A stretch of DNA of 64,000 nt from an uncultured Lachnoclostridium sp. GTDB taxonomy: Bacteria > Bacillota > Clostridia > Lachnospirales > Lachnospiraceae. The DNA lies in assembly GCA_905212635.1 (NCBI GenBank), contig CAJMFH010000009.1, forward strand, positions 1 through 64,000, in the 5' to 3' direction. Below the pieces are notes generated by a model. That model searched no databases. It was not told the origin of the DNA and worked only from the letters and a program-made list of their open reading frames with translations. How positions within the stretch are numbered: the first letter of the stretch is position 1; the number at the start of each line of letters is the position of its first letter. Positions 18,101 through 27,158 of this stretch are shown here, one piece after another. Made by a program: the position numbers and the translations under genes.

Positions 18101-19047
18101 AGTCAAAATTCTTGCAGAAAGGTAAGAAATTTACGATTAAGGCAACGGTTACTTCTGCAACAGCGACGAATAAGTCCGTAAAATGGAAGAGTTCCAAAAA
18201 GTCGGTTGCGAGTGTTACTTCACAGGGTGTCGTAAAAGGAAAGAAGATTGGAACGGCTTACATAACGGCTACTGCAAGAGATGGTTCCGGAGCTTTTGCA
18301 AGATGTAAAGTCCGCGTTGTGCGAAAAGTGACAAAAATTACCTTAAATAAATATACAGCGAAACTGCTGGTCGGAAAGACTTTGAAATTGAAAGCCAAAG
18401 TGCATCCGAAAAATGCAACAATTAAGAGTGTTGCCTGGAGTTCGAGTGATAATTCCATCGCGACGGTAGATGCTTCCGGGCGGGTGCAGGGCCTGGCAGC
18501 CGGAATGGTGAAGATCCGTGCAAAAGCGAAAGATGGTTCCGGAAAGTCAGCAGTATGTCTGATCACGGTTTCGGAACCGATTCCGGCAACCGGAGTTGAT
18601 GTGACAAACAATGATTTGATCGTGGCAAAAGGAAGACAGATTCAGTCAGGTATTACGATTGCACCTGCAAATTCGACCGATAAGATTAAATATTATTCGG
18701 ATAATAAGGCAGTTGCAAGAATCAATAAACGTGGTAAAATTTATGCAAACCAGGTAGGTCAGGCTACTGTGTATGGAGAAACTTCCAATGGACAGGTCGG
18801 ATATGCGGATGTCCTTGTGGTTACTTTAAATCGAAGAAGTCTGCCACTCCGCCTGTATGATACGGAGACACTGCGTGTAAATGAGATTTCCACAGGAGTA
18901 ACATGGCATTCTCAAAATCCGCTGATCGCTTCGGTAGATTCTACCGGAAAGGTAATCGGAAGACGAAGAGGTGTTACCAGAGTTTACGCGACGGTAAGAG
19001 GATTGAAGCTGTCTTGTAAAGTAACGGTATCCGATATCAACGGATAG
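15142..19047 (+). CDS. Large cell-surface protein with many BIG2 Ig-like domains
   Basis: A 1301-residue exported protein. After a Lys-rich N-terminus and one hydrophobic helix (about residues 13-32) comes a series of bacterial Ig-like group 2 modules; I can follow roughly ten or more by their recurring signatures (W-S/K-S-S-D-x-x-x-A-x-V-D, G-x-V-x-A-K-K-x-G, T-x-I-T-A). The last four or so are the most regular (LNKYTAKLLVGKTLKLKAKV, VAWSSSDNSIATVDASGRV). No LPXTG or transmembrane C-terminus is seen, so it is probably held by the N-terminal helix or released. BIG2 domains serve in adhesion and wall binding. Neighbours recN and spoIVB are unrelated in function. Confidence 0.85.
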   Translation: MKKSEKKKKHTIWKWGSIFLVLCIAVAGLCFCLGDKSDAAEGLYLTCDGYQLNAQTAYQMKNRQATLILGSEDSPIYADPNLYEIKWSIETGKDIAEIQQGSSQIYGIVTAKNPGEVTVLATVYNKVASGLGPVIGSVTCKIQVVFAVDTSQNDNVFKKPYEDSQDKAIFLRTTDKPVPLTLNYGSSSEAQWTVANSEVAEVSATGVVTPKGAGMTKITATYTPKDSPEITYSTTIDVYVYPSISETDSNYGNLKTIKMDTGGTIYTDANFINNIEGIKNKMDWVIKRDSGGSEEVIADSLTKKSDLIEISPESSRSNQLRVTAKAGLYRVYFYPHGAYESEQKYIDEDVYAPTVLNLYVYASPNDYKETIAIGDTYDIAKAFNLSTEEFLKYFEVQPKDFKNYASYKDGVITALDKNSQVTTKVNAEVTVRPEYESYIRSLLPDNSTVMDKGYFNIEITIADVFKLNQNYITVYKGSETNLSAYFNDTQVLDVEWSSSDPDYATVDETGKVTAKKVTTDDVVITAVYRNGAGSPTAKCMVRIVDTPNKFDIDPANAKLNVGESIVVKIKGNPDVSQVPTSWWSYDNRYVDVEFDNNGKTATITAKAPTGDGSTTEVVFNNPNTDEKDDPRCKITIVVPYETMKLTEENLTMKVGATHQLKYTYTPNNVTDKTPEWTSLDTNVVTVDENGYLTAVNPGTTIVMLSPKYNPNKVYAQCTVTVVSKCEEITLTPNEITLNVGDTQYVDVALAPEGCNSELTIEVGDENVLDYEYKPNNRIINITGKKAGVTTINVGADDATRKSIKVTVLQPCNDLSFSPNAYEMIAGETYTPNLVKTPEDSTDAITWVSYNPDIADVDEKGEITAKKTGVTFIQATSASGRVAVIQITVKETLTAVTLKPDKATIEVGESMTLTPDFLPAAAYDKSMEWSIADPSIAKLEMQGESSVKVTGLKGGITLIKGVAKSGGFVVSCLLTVIEKSTSVEVNPKSKFLQKGKKFTIKATVTSATATNKSVKWKSSKKSVASVTSQGVVKGKKIGTAYITATARDGSGAFARCKVRVVRKVTKITLNKYTAKLLVGKTLKLKAKVHPKNATIKSVAWSSSDNSIATVDASGRVQGLAAGMVKIRAKAKDGSGKSAVCLITVSEPIPATGVDVTNNDLIVAKGRQIQSGITIAPANSTDKIKYYSDNKAVARINKRGKIYANQVGQATVYGETSNGQVGYADVLVVTLNRRSLPLRLYDTETLRVNEISTGVTWHSQNPLIASVDSTGKVIGRRRGVTRVYATVRGLKLSCKVTVSDING

Positions 19048-19063
19048 TGACAGGAGGAGTTGT

Positions 19064-20746
19064 GTGTTAGTAAATTTACATGTGAAGAATTTTGCAATCA
19101 TTGACGAAGTGGATGTAGATTTTGGAGAGCATTTGAATATACTGACAGGAGAGACAGGAGCCGGAAAATCAATCTTAGTGGGTTCAATCGGGATTGCACT
19201 GGGAGCTCGTGTTTCTTCTGAAATCATTGGAAAACGGGCAGATTATGCGATGGTAGAACTTGTGTTTCAGATAGAAAAGCAGGAAATCATGGATGTACTG
19301 CGCGAGATGGACATAGAGCCGGAAGATGGTCAGATCGTTATCTCCCGGAAAATTACGGCAAATCGCAGTATTAATAAAATTAATGGAGAGAGTGTGCCGG
19401 TGGGGATTATCCGGAAGGTATCGGCACTCTGTATTGATATTCATGGACAGCATGAACATCAGTCCCTGCTTCATAAAGAGTATCACCGCAGTGTGGTAGA
19501 CCGTTTTGCCGGAGAAGAGGCACAGACGTTAAAACAGAAGATTGCAGAACGGTATGGCGAATACCGTGAGATTTTACAGAAAATGGAAGAAAATGGCGGC
19601 TCGGAAAAAGAGCGTGCCAGAGAACTTTCTTTTTTGGAATATGAACGAAAAGAGATTGAAGAGGCGAAACTGGAAGAAGGCGAAGAAGAGAGACTGGCAG
19701 ATGAAGTGAAGAAAATGTCCAATGCGTCTCATATTGTGGAATCAATGGGAAAGGTTTACGAATGCACCGGAGATTCTTATCAGGGATGTGCCGGTCAGAT
19801 TGCGCAGGCTCTTCGGCATATGGGAGATATTGCAGATCTCGATGAAGGGCTGTTTTCTTTACAGGAAGAATTGCAGGATATTGAAAATCTGTTATCGGAT
19901 TTTAATCGAAGTGTATCCGGCTATATGGACGATTTTGTCTTTGATGAGGCGGAATTACGGCAGAACGAAGAACGTCTTGACCGCATCCGCAGTATTCAGG
20001 CAAAATATGGAAGTACATATGAAGAAGTGATGAAACATTATGTCGAAGTGATAGAAAAGATTGATCGATATAAGGATTTTGAAAACTATCATTTGCAGCT
20101 GGAGACGGAAAAACAGCAGTGTGAAAAATCGCTTGCAGAGTTATGTGAGACATTGACAGCGCTTCGAAAGAAAGCCGCGGAGAAACTTGAAAAGAATATT
20201 ACAGAGACATTGCAGGAACTGAATTTTGAACATGCCCGTTTCGCCATAAACATAGAGCCATTATCGGAATTTACGGCGAATGGAAAAGACGATGTGGAAT
20301 TTCTGATTGCTACCAATCCGGGAGCAGACCTGAATCCTTTGAATAAGGTGGCATCCGGAGGAGAATTATCGCGAATTATGCTGGCAATTAAAACCGTATT
20401 TGCCGATGTAGATCAGATTGAATCTCTGATCTTTGATGAAATTGATGTAGGAATCAGCGGAAGAACCGCTCAGATGGTTTCTGAAAAGATGTCAATTCTT
20501 GGAAAAAATCATCAGATTATCTGCATTACGCATCTTCCCCAGATTGCGGCGATGGCAGATACGCATTTTGTCATTGAAAAGATTTCTTCTGCAAAAGAAA
20601 CAGAAACCCGGATACGCCGGCTCTCTGAGGAACAGTCCACAGAAGAACTGGCACGTATGTTAGGCGGTGTTGAAATTACGCAGGCTGTGCTTGCCAATGC
20701 AAAAGAAATGAAACAATTAGCAAAAAATCAAAAACAATATTCATAA
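19064..20746 (+). CDS. recN: DNA repair protein RecN
   Basis: SMC-like ATPase that acts early in double-strand break repair and recombination. The 560-residue protein has a Walker A site (GETGAGKSIL, residues ~30-39), long central coiled-coil arms rich in Glu/Lys, an ABC signature-like segment (ASGGELSRIMLAIK) and a Walker B (LIFDEIDVGISG). GTG start at 19064 (MLVNLHVKNF), 6 nt after AGGAGGAG. It lies 16 nt after the Ig-like protein gene and 58 nt before spoIVB; recN-spoIVB is a conserved pair in spore-forming Firmicutes. Confidence 0.95.
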   Translation: MLVNLHVKNFAIIDEVDVDFGEHLNILTGETGAGKSILVGSIGIALGARVSSEIIGKRADYAMVELVFQIEKQEIMDVLREMDIEPEDGQIVISRKITANRSINKINGESVPVGIIRKVSALCIDIHGQHEHQSLLHKEYHRSVVDRFAGEEAQTLKQKIAERYGEYREILQKMEENGGSEKERARELSFLEYERKEIEEAKLEEGEEERLADEVKKMSNASHIVESMGKVYECTGDSYQGCAGQIAQALRHMGDIADLDEGLFSLQEELQDIENLLSDFNRSVSGYMDDFVFDEAELRQNEERLDRIRSIQAKYGSTYEEVMKHYVEVIEKIDRYKDFENYHLQLETEKQQCEKSLAELCETLTALRKKAAEKLEKNITETLQELNFEHARFAINIEPLSEFTANGKDDVEFLIATNPGADLNPLNKVASGGELSRIMLAIKTVFADVDQIESLIFDEIDVGISGRTAQMVSEKMSILGKNHQIICITHLPQIAAMADTHFVIEKISSAKETETRIRRLSEEQSTEELARMLGGVEITQAVLANAKEMKQLAKNQKQYS

Positions 20747-20804
20747 ATTATGAAATAATGGCAATACTTTCCTTATAGGAGTTTTTTGTGAGGAGAGGAT
20801 TGCC

Positions 20805-22052
20805 ATGTTTGTTTCAAAAAGAAAGAAAATCTATCGTTATGGATTGGTTGCGTTTTTGATTCTGGATCTTGTTGTTCTCGGAATTCTGGCTTGGAACCGG
20901 CTGCAAAGCGAGATTCCGGATAAGATCTGGACCTATGTTGGAAGGGAAGAACTGCTGGCAAACAGCAGTTTGATTAAGTATTCAAAAGAGGAGGAAAAGG
21001 CGGTAGAAGCACTTCATATTAATCAGACATCCGATAAAACGACGGTTGTTTTGGAAGGCGTGGGAACGTATGAAGTCAAAGCCAGATTATTTGGCATTCT
21101 TCCGGTAAAAGAGATTCAGGTTCAGGCAATGGAACCGATGGAAGTGGCACCGTCCGGGGAACCGGTTGGAATATATGTAGAGACAAAGGGACTGCTGGTG
21201 CTGTCTACGACCAGTGTCGAGGGACAGGATGGCTTGATTCATGAACCGGCGACCAACATCGTAATGACGGGAGATTATATATTAAAAGTTGAGGGAGAAT
21301 CGGTCAAAACGATACAGGAATTTAATCAGGCAGTGCAGAAAAGGAAAGGGGAAAAAATTGCTCTGCACATACGGCGGGGAAAGAAGAATCTGGATGTTGC
21401 AGTGCATTCCATACTGGCAAAAGATGGAAGCAACAAACTGGGAATCTGGGTTCGGGAAGATACGCAGGGAATCGGGACGATGACTTATATTACAAAAAAT
21501 GGGAAATTTGGGGCGCTTGGTCACGGAATAACCGATGCGGATACCGGGACATTGATGGATCTGCGCGGTGGCGAATTATATGAGACAAAAATCTTGGATA
21601 TTATTAAAGGGCAAAAAGGGGCTCCGGGAGAATTGGAGGGATATATCAATATGGTGGCAAAAGAATGTATTGGAAAAATAGAAAAGAATACACCACTTGG
21701 TATATTTGGCACGATTTTTGAGCCTCAAAAACAGCAGAGACGGTATTATGAAGTTGGTTTGAGACAAGATATAAAAACAGGAAAAGCATGGATTTATTCT
21801 AATATGGAAGGAACACCGCGAAAATATGAGATCCAGATTGAAAAGATCAACCGGACGAGCAAAGATAATAAGGGCATGGTAATCCGTGTTACCGATACAA
21901 GACTGTTGGAATTGACAGGGGGCATCGTTCAGGGGATGAGTGGCAGTCCGATTTTGCAGGATGATAAGATCATCGGAGCGGTAACGCATGTGTTTGTTGA
22001 AGAGCCGACAAAAGGGTATGCGGTATTTATGGAAAATATGCTGGATCCATAA
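20805..22052 (+). CDS. spoIVB: SpoIVB sporulation signalling protease
   Basis: S55-family serine protease made in the forespore that cuts SpoIVFA (and/or related targets) to trigger pro-sigma-K processing in the mother cell. The 415-residue protein has an N-terminal membrane anchor (residues ~12-31), a PDZ domain (~130-205) and the peptidase domain with the His240 region (GALGHGITD) and the nucleophile Ser381 in GMSGSPI. GAGGAGAGG precedes the ATG. Shows that the organism can probably form spores. In many relatives spo0A follows directly; here the next gene is a convergent NarL-type regulator. Confidence 0.94.
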   Translation: MFVSKRKKIYRYGLVAFLILDLVVLGILAWNRLQSEIPDKIWTYVGREELLANSSLIKYSKEEEKAVEALHINQTSDKTTVVLEGVGTYEVKARLFGILPVKEIQVQAMEPMEVAPSGEPVGIYVETKGLLVLSTTSVEGQDGLIHEPATNIVMTGDYILKVEGESVKTIQEFNQAVQKRKGEKIALHIRRGKKNLDVAVHSILAKDGSNKLGIWVREDTQGIGTMTYITKNGKFGALGHGITDADTGTLMDLRGGELYETKILDIIKGQKGAPGELEGYINMVAKECIGKIEKNTPLGIFGTIFEPQKQQRRYYEVGLRQDIKTGKAWIYSNMEGTPRKYEIQIEKINRTSKDNKGMVIRVTDTRLLELTGGIVQGMSGSPILQDDKIIGAVTHVFVEEPTKGYAVFMENMLDP

Positions 22053-22054
22053 AA

Positions 22055-22684
22055 TCATACCATATGTCGATAATAAAACACAGCCAGCTGGGTGCGGTCA
22101 CGTAAGTTTAATTTTTCCAAAATAGCACTCAGATAATTTCGTACGGTTCCCTCACTTAAATACAGAGCAGACGCAATTTCCCTGTTGTTAAGTCCGTCTG
22201 CGACTTTTACAATGATTTCCCATTCCTTTTCAGTAATATCATAGGATTCAGGAGAAAAGGAAGAGGAATCCGGGGTGCGTAAAAGCTCAGGCAATTTTGT
22301 GGTGATGGCATCTCCAAAGACGGTCTGACCGTTATGGACGGCAGAAAGGGCGGGAACGATACTTTCAAAATTCTGTTTTAAGATATATCCTTTTACACCG
22401 AGGTTCAGCGCTTTGATAATATATTCATCGTCGGAAAAGGTCGTAAGCAGAAGAATTTTCCGGGAAGGATCTTCGGCGAGAAGCTGTTCTGCTGCCTCTA
22501 AGCCGCTCATTTCCCTCATTCGGATATCCATCAGCATAACATCGGGATGATACTGATGGCAGAGTGCAATCGCATCTTTTCCATTTTCTCCCAGTCCACA
22601 GACCTGAATGTCTGCATTTGCCTCTAAAATTGTTTTTAACGACAGGGCGACCAGTTTGTCGTCGTCTACGATACATAGTTTCAT
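22055..22684 (-). CDS. NarL/FixJ-family response regulator
   Basis: A 209-residue two-component regulator: CheY-like receiver (MKLCIVDDDK acidic pocket; MLMDIRM phosphoacceptor Asp; Lys in KGYILKQ) and a C-terminal LuxR-type helix-turn-helix (VADGLNNREIASALYLSEGTVRNYLSAIL). The ATG at 22684 overlaps the kinase stop codon as ATGA and has AGGGGA 6 nt upstream; a longer frame from 22702 lacks that. It is probably activated by the kinase and turns on the divergent ABC exporter. Its stop codon lies only 2 bp from that of the convergent spoIVB. Confidence 0.9.
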   Translation of the reverse strand: MKLCIVDDDKLVALSLKTILEANADIQVCGLGENGKDAIALCHQYHPDVMLMDIRMREMSGLEAAEQLLAEDPSRKILLLTTFSDDEYIIKALNLGVKGYILKQNFESIVPALSAVHNGQTVFGDAITTKLPELLRTPDSSSFSPESYDITEKEWEIIVKVADGLNNREIASALYLSEGTVRNYLSAILEKLNLRDRTQLAVFYYRHMV

Positions 22685-23757
22685 GATTTTTCCCCTTTCC
22701 ATAAAATAATCTGAATGCGAAAGCCGTCTGTAGTAAGGATGTGAAATTCTCCGCCTAGTTGTTTTACACGTTCCTGCATATTTTCCAATCCAATCCCTCC
22801 GGAAAAATCCTCCTGGATCATGCTGCCATTGTCTTTTAAAATGAGCTGGTAAAAGGCAGGATGTTCGGTGAGATAGATGTCAAATCTTGTTGCATTGCTG
22901 TGACGCTGGGTATTGGTAAGAGCTTCCTTCGTAATGGCAAGAATGGCATACTTAAATTCTTTAGGTGGTTCTGTCTGCATTTTGTAGTGCAGTGAAACCG
23001 TGAGATCTGATACCTCCTTTCGCAGATCAGATAAAGCGGTCTGAAGATGGATCGATTCGTCATGCAGGTCATGGACACTGTTCCGGATACTGGTCATGGC
23101 AGTATCGAGAGAGTCTTTTAAGGTGCGCAGAGGAACATCCAGCGAAGTATCGTGATTCATAACCTGTAGAGCGCCGGTCTGCAAAAGAGAGCGGCTCAGA
23201 AGATGTCCGACATTGTCGTGAATTTCCCGGGCAATGCGGTTACGTTCTTTTAATGTGGCAAGATGAATCTCATAATCCTGATTTTGCCGCAATGCTTTGT
23301 TTTTTTCCATTAAATCATAAGAATGTTCGTAATTCTCATTTCGTGTCTGACGGTATTTCTGTTTCCAGTAGTCTTTCTTTTCGGTAGTGTTCTGCAATTG
23401 GAACGCAAGTCCAAACAGAAGAAGGCTGTACAGCCAAAGAGAAACCGGAAAGAGGTACAGGTGAAGGAGTTCACAAAAGGACATAAGGACAAAAATATAT
23501 TTTTTCTGCGTGGTTTTTCCCTCTATTTCATAGATAATAAACGGATAAAAATAAAAGAGATCCGGCAGTGCAAAAGAAAGAGCGACGAATCCTCCAAAAA
23601 GTCCAAAACAAAACTTGGAAGAATTTGACAGGTTTATCAGGTTTCCACATAACAAAACAGAAAGGAATAAAGTAACGGTTGCAAAAGATACCGGTTTGGA
23701 AAACCAGAAAGAGGCACACAATAAATAGATTATAATTTGGTCAAATAGTGTATTCAT
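22681..23757 (-). CDS. Membrane sensor histidine kinase (HisKA_3 type)
   Basis: A 358-residue kinase. The N-terminal ~140 residues are hydrophobic (about five or six membrane segments), then a short coiled coil (QKYRQTRNENYEHSYDL) leads into the dimerisation box with phospho-acceptor His180 in REIHDNVGH and a GHKL ATPase domain (KEALTNTQRHSNAT, IGLENMQERVKQLGG). Few extracellular residues suggest sensing within the membrane. The chosen ATG at 23757 has AAAGGAAC upstream; the longer frame to 23871 has no ribosome site. Forms a translationally coupled pair with the regulator. Confidence 0.88.
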   Translation of the reverse strand: MNTLFDQIIIYLLCASFWFSKPVSFATVTLFLSVLLCGNLINLSNSSKFCFGLFGGFVALSFALPDLFYFYPFIIYEIEGKTTQKKYIFVLMSFCELLHLYLFPVSLWLYSLLLFGLAFQLQNTTEKKDYWKQKYRQTRNENYEHSYDLMEKNKALRQNQDYEIHLATLKERNRIAREIHDNVGHLLSRSLLQTGALQVMNHDTSLDVPLRTLKDSLDTAMTSIRNSVHDLHDESIHLQTALSDLRKEVSDLTVSLHYKMQTEPPKEFKYAILAITKEALTNTQRHSNATRFDIYLTEHPAFYQLILKDNGSMIQEDFSGGIGLENMQERVKQLGGEFHILTTDGFRIQIILWKGEKS

Positions 23758-23796
23758 CGTCAGTTCCTTTCTGTTGTAATTCCTGTTTCTCCTATC

Positions 23797-23825
23797 ATAG
23801 TACCATAAAACAGAGGCAGGGTCAA
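23797..23825 (-). promoter_or_regulatory. Promoter of the kinase/regulator operon
   Basis: On the minus strand TTGACC (23825-23820), 17-bp spacer, TACTAT (23802-23797). Confidence 0.65.
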
Positions 23826-23852
23826 AAGGGAAATCGTAAATAAGAGAGAATG

Positions 23853-23864
23853 TGACATTTGTCA
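23853..23864. promoter_or_regulatory. Candidate response-regulator operator
   Basis: TGACATTTGTCA: two 5-bp inverted arms with a 2-bp centre, in the divergent region. It is about 64 bp upstream of the likely ABC start point (TAAGAT at 23911-23916, with a poor -35), which fits an activator site for the NarL-type regulator. Confidence 0.4.
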
Positions 23865-23949
23865 TTTTCAAAGAGGAAGAAATTCACTGGAAGAACCCAA
23901 AAAGATGTGGTAAGATAGAGAAAATTGAACGAAAAGGGAGAGGAAAACG

Positions 23950-24888
23950 ATGAAAACAGTAATTGAAGTAAAAGATCTGGTAAAACGATATAAAGAATTA
24001 GTGGCGTTGGATCATTTTGCATTATCCATTAAAGAAGGGGAGATTTTCGGGCTTCTTGGACCAAATGGTTCCGGAAAAACCACGACAATTCATTGTATTT
24101 TAGGACTGCTTTCGTATGATAAAGGAGACATTCAGGTGTTTGGGAAAAAAATGAAAAGCAATGCTTATGATGTCAAACGTGATATCGGAGTTGTAATGCA
24201 GAATGTCGCTGTTTTTGATGAACTTACGGTGTATGAAAATATTGATTATTTCTGTGGACTTTATATCAATGACAAACAGACGCGAAAACAGTATGTGGAA
24301 GAAGCAATTGCTTTTGCAGGACTGGAAGATTATGTAAAATTTTATCCCAAAAAACTTTCGGGAGGTCTGCTGCGCCGCTTGAATATTGCCTGTGGCATTG
24401 CACATAAACCAAAACTGATCTTTTTTGATGAGCCGACGGTTGCGGTAGATCCCCAGAGCCGCAATAAAATCTTAGAAGGAATCCGTAAACTAAATCAAGA
24501 CGGGGCAACGATTGTCTATACTTCGCATTATATGGAAGAAGTAGAAAGCCTGTGCGAGCGGATCGTTATTATGGATCATGGAAAAGCGATTGCTTCCGGA
24601 ACGCCAAATGAATTGAAAGCGATGATCCAGAACAAAGAGACAGTACGGGTTGAGATTCCGAAATTAGAACCTGAGCAGCGCAGTATTTTTTCTGATCTGC
24701 CACATATGTATGAAGACTCTTATGAGGATTCGATACTTAAACTGTGCTTTGACGGGGGAAGTACAAACTTGATCCATGTGTTAAAATGCCTTCAGGATAA
24801 TCAAGTGAAGTATGGAAGAATATATAGCGAACTGCCGACATTAAACGATGTGTTTTTGGAAATTACAGGAAAAGAACTGCGCGATTAG
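23950..24888 (+). CDS. ABC exporter ATP-binding protein
   Basis: A 312-residue ATPase: Walker A GPNGSGKTT (about residues 37-45), Q-loop, signature LSGGLLRR in place of the usual LSGGQ, Walker B LIFFDEPTVAVDP and a switch His. The C-terminal ~80 residues beyond the core are typical of drug or lantibiotic exporters. It is the first of three genes with two permeases of the ABC2 type, divergent from a NarL-type two-component system: the same gene set as Bacillus lnrJKLMN, which protects against linearmycins. Resistance to a membrane-active antibiotic is therefore the likely role (inference from layout). Confidence 0.9.
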   Translation: MKTVIEVKDLVKRYKELVALDHFALSIKEGEIFGLLGPNGSGKTTTIHCILGLLSYDKGDIQVFGKKMKSNAYDVKRDIGVVMQNVAVFDELTVYENIDYFCGLYINDKQTRKQYVEEAIAFAGLEDYVKFYPKKLSGGLLRRLNIACGIAHKPKLIFFDEPTVAVDPQSRNKILEGIRKLNQDGATIVYTSHYMEEVESLCERIVIMDHGKAIASGTPNELKAMIQNKETVRVEIPKLEPEQRSIFSDLPHMYEDSYEDSILKLCFDGGSTNLIHVLKCLQDNQVKYGRIYSELPTLNDVFLEITGKELRD

Positions 24889-24899
24889 GAGGTGGGGAA

Positions 24900-26018
24900 A
24901 TGTTTTTACGATTATTTACATACCAATGTAAGATTATCTTCCGCGTGAAGGAACTGACTTTTTGGACCCTATTGTTTCCTATTGCTTTGTGCACGTTTAT
25001 GTATCTGGCATTCAGTAATATTTTTGAGACAACGGAAAAGACGGGAAATATACCGGTTGCGGTCGTGGCAGAGCAGGAAAATGCGGCGGCATCGGTGATG
25101 TTTGAAGAATTGTCTAAAGGAGACGAATCCCTTTTAAACGTTCGGAATATGACGGCCGGAGAAGCAGACAAAGCATTGGAAAATGGTGAGGTAAAGGGCA
25201 TTTATTATACCGGATCTTCTCTGCGGTTAAAAGTCAAAGAAACCGGGATGGAACAGACAATATTGCAGATGATTTCAAAGCAGTATGAGCAAAATAAAAC
25301 ACTGCTGATGGAGGTGGGAAGCCGCCATCCGGAGAAACTTCAGGAGGTAATACAGACAATTCAAGATCAGCAGAGTGCAGTAAAAGAGGAGGCAATGGGC
25401 GGTTCCAATCCGGATAACATCGTAAATTATTTTTATGCCATATTTGCTATGACATGCCTGTTTGCTTCGTTTTCCGGATGTAATACGATACATAATATCC
25501 AGCCGTACACTTCTGAACTCGGCAGACGTAAATCGGTAGCACCGGTTTCAAAAATAGTAGAGATTATCAGTGAATTTGCGGCTGCGGAATTGATACAGTT
25601 TGCGCTGGCATGCCTTGTTCTTGTGTACCTGACCGGAATTTTGAAGATCAATATCGGCGGGCATTATGGATATGTTCTCCTTCTGTTGTTTGTCGGAACC
25701 AGCTTTGGAAATATGATGGGATTGTGTATCGGTTCAACGCGGTTATCAATCGAAGCGAAAACCGGTACGCTCGTTGGTGTTTCTCTGGGGCTGTGCTTTT
25801 TTGCAGATCTTATGATCAGTGGGATTCGGGCATTTATGCAGCAGCACATTCCGTTTTTTAATGCCATCAGTCCGGCAAGTCTGATCGTCGATTCGTTTTA
25901 TGCTTTAAATATGAATTTAACTTCCAGATATTGGCAAAATATAGTGAGCTTGCTGATTTTGACTGTAGTTCTGCTGGGTATCAGTATCTGGCTTGGAAAA
26001 GGGGGAAAGAGAAAATGA
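24900..26018 (+). CDS. ABC-2 type permease, first subunit
   Basis: A 372-residue membrane protein with an N-terminal transmembrane helix (about residues 22-42), a large extracytoplasmic domain (~45-170) and five helices toward the C-terminus, the ABC2_membrane_3 layout of drug and polyketide exporters. AGGAGG lies 7 nt before the ATG and the gene starts 11 nt after the ATPase gene. It would pair with the next permease to form the channel. Confidence 0.88.
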   Translation: MFLRLFTYQCKIIFRVKELTFWTLLFPIALCTFMYLAFSNIFETTEKTGNIPVAVVAEQENAAASVMFEELSKGDESLLNVRNMTAGEADKALENGEVKGIYYTGSSLRLKVKETGMEQTILQMISKQYEQNKTLLMEVGSRHPEKLQEVIQTIQDQQSAVKEEAMGGSNPDNIVNYFYAIFAMTCLFASFSGCNTIHNIQPYTSELGRRKSVAPVSKIVEIISEFAAAELIQFALACLVLVYLTGILKINIGGHYGYVLLLLFVGTSFGNMMGLCIGSTRLSIEAKTGTLVGVSLGLCFFADLMISGIRAFMQQHIPFFNAISPASLIVDSFYALNMNLTSRYWQNIVSLLILTVVLLGISIWLGKGGKRK

Positions 26019-27154
26019 GAATACTGGCTTGTTTTTTTAAAATTTTAAAAAAGAAACGTGGATATATTATGATGTATCTCGCAATCTTCTTTTCCATTGC
26101 AATCGCGATGTCTTTGCAGGGAGGAAATTCAGAAAAGAATTATGAAAATCAGAAAATCGCCTTCTGTGTCTTTGATGAGGACCAATCGGAGATCAGCAAA
26201 GGACTTACGGACTATCTGAAAAAGGGAAATGAATGGGTGGAAGTCGAAGACGAAGAGGAGGTTATTCAGGAAAAAATGTATAACCGTAATCTGACTTGTG
26301 TGGTACGCATTCCGAAAGCGTTTGGCGAAACGATGGGGGAGGGAAAGGAACAGATTACAGTAAGAACCATTCCGGGCACGATGTATGGAACCATCATGGA
26401 ACAGAGTATCCAGGGATTTGTTTCCCTTCTGCGGGGATATCTTACCGGCGGAATGAATGCCTCGGAGGCTTTGCAAAAGACAATGCAGTCGGTGGAAAAA
26501 GAACCGGAAGTGAAAATGACAGCCCAAAACGGAGGGGTGTCGCACGATTCAGCATATTATTTATTTGCCTATGTTCCTTACCTTTTCCTGGCAATTTTTA
26601 TTAGTACACTGACACCGATTCTGATTATTTTTCGAAAAAAGGAAATCGCAGAAAGGATGGCGTGTTCTTCCTATCCGAAAATGAAAATATACCGGGAACT
26701 GTATTTTTCGTTTATCATCGCCGGACTGGTGATTACGGCGCTGCATTTAATCATTGTGTTTGCCATGAAAAGAGAACTGTGGTTTACCGCAAAAGGCGGA
26801 TTGTATATTGTCAATGAAATCGCCTTTTTGCTCGTTACACTAAGTCTGGTATTTTTGATCAGCCAGCTGGCAACGAAAATAGAAAGTATCAATATGATTT
26901 CCAATGTGGTATCTCTTGCCATGTCCTTCCTGTGTGGGATATTTGTTCCTCTTTCATTTCTGGGAGATGGAGTTAAAACGGCGGCACATTTTCTTCCGGC
27001 ATACTGGTATATTCTTGCAGCGGAACGGATTGACGCAGGAATATCGAAAGAAACATGCCCGGATATATGGATGTACTGTGGAATTCAGGTATTGTTCGCG
27101 GTTGTATTGCTGACGACGGCGCTTGTTGTAAAGGAAAAGAAGAGTAGAAGATAA
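26015..27154 (+). CDS. ABC-2 type permease, second subunit
   Basis: A 379-residue protein with the same topology as its neighbour: N-terminal helix (about residues 17-35), large external domain with a KNYENQKIAFCVFDED start, and five or six C-terminal helices. The ATG overlaps the TGA of the first permease (ATGA), so the two are translationally coupled. The longest frame reaches back to 25931 but would overlap the previous gene by 88 nt. Confidence 0.87.
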   Translation: MRILACFFKILKKKRGYIMMYLAIFFSIAIAMSLQGGNSEKNYENQKIAFCVFDEDQSEISKGLTDYLKKGNEWVEVEDEEEVIQEKMYNRNLTCVVRIPKAFGETMGEGKEQITVRTIPGTMYGTIMEQSIQGFVSLLRGYLTGGMNASEALQKTMQSVEKEPEVKMTAQNGGVSHDSAYYLFAYVPYLFLAIFISTLTPILIIFRKKEIAERMACSSYPKMKIYRELYFSFIIAGLVITALHLIIVFAMKRELWFTAKGGLYIVNEIAFLLVTLSLVFLISQLATKIESINMISNVVSLAMSFLCGIFVPLSFLGDGVKTAAHFLPAYWYILAAERIDAGISKETCPDIWMYCGIQVLFAVVLLTTALVVKEKKSRR

Positions 27155-27158
27155 TAGA

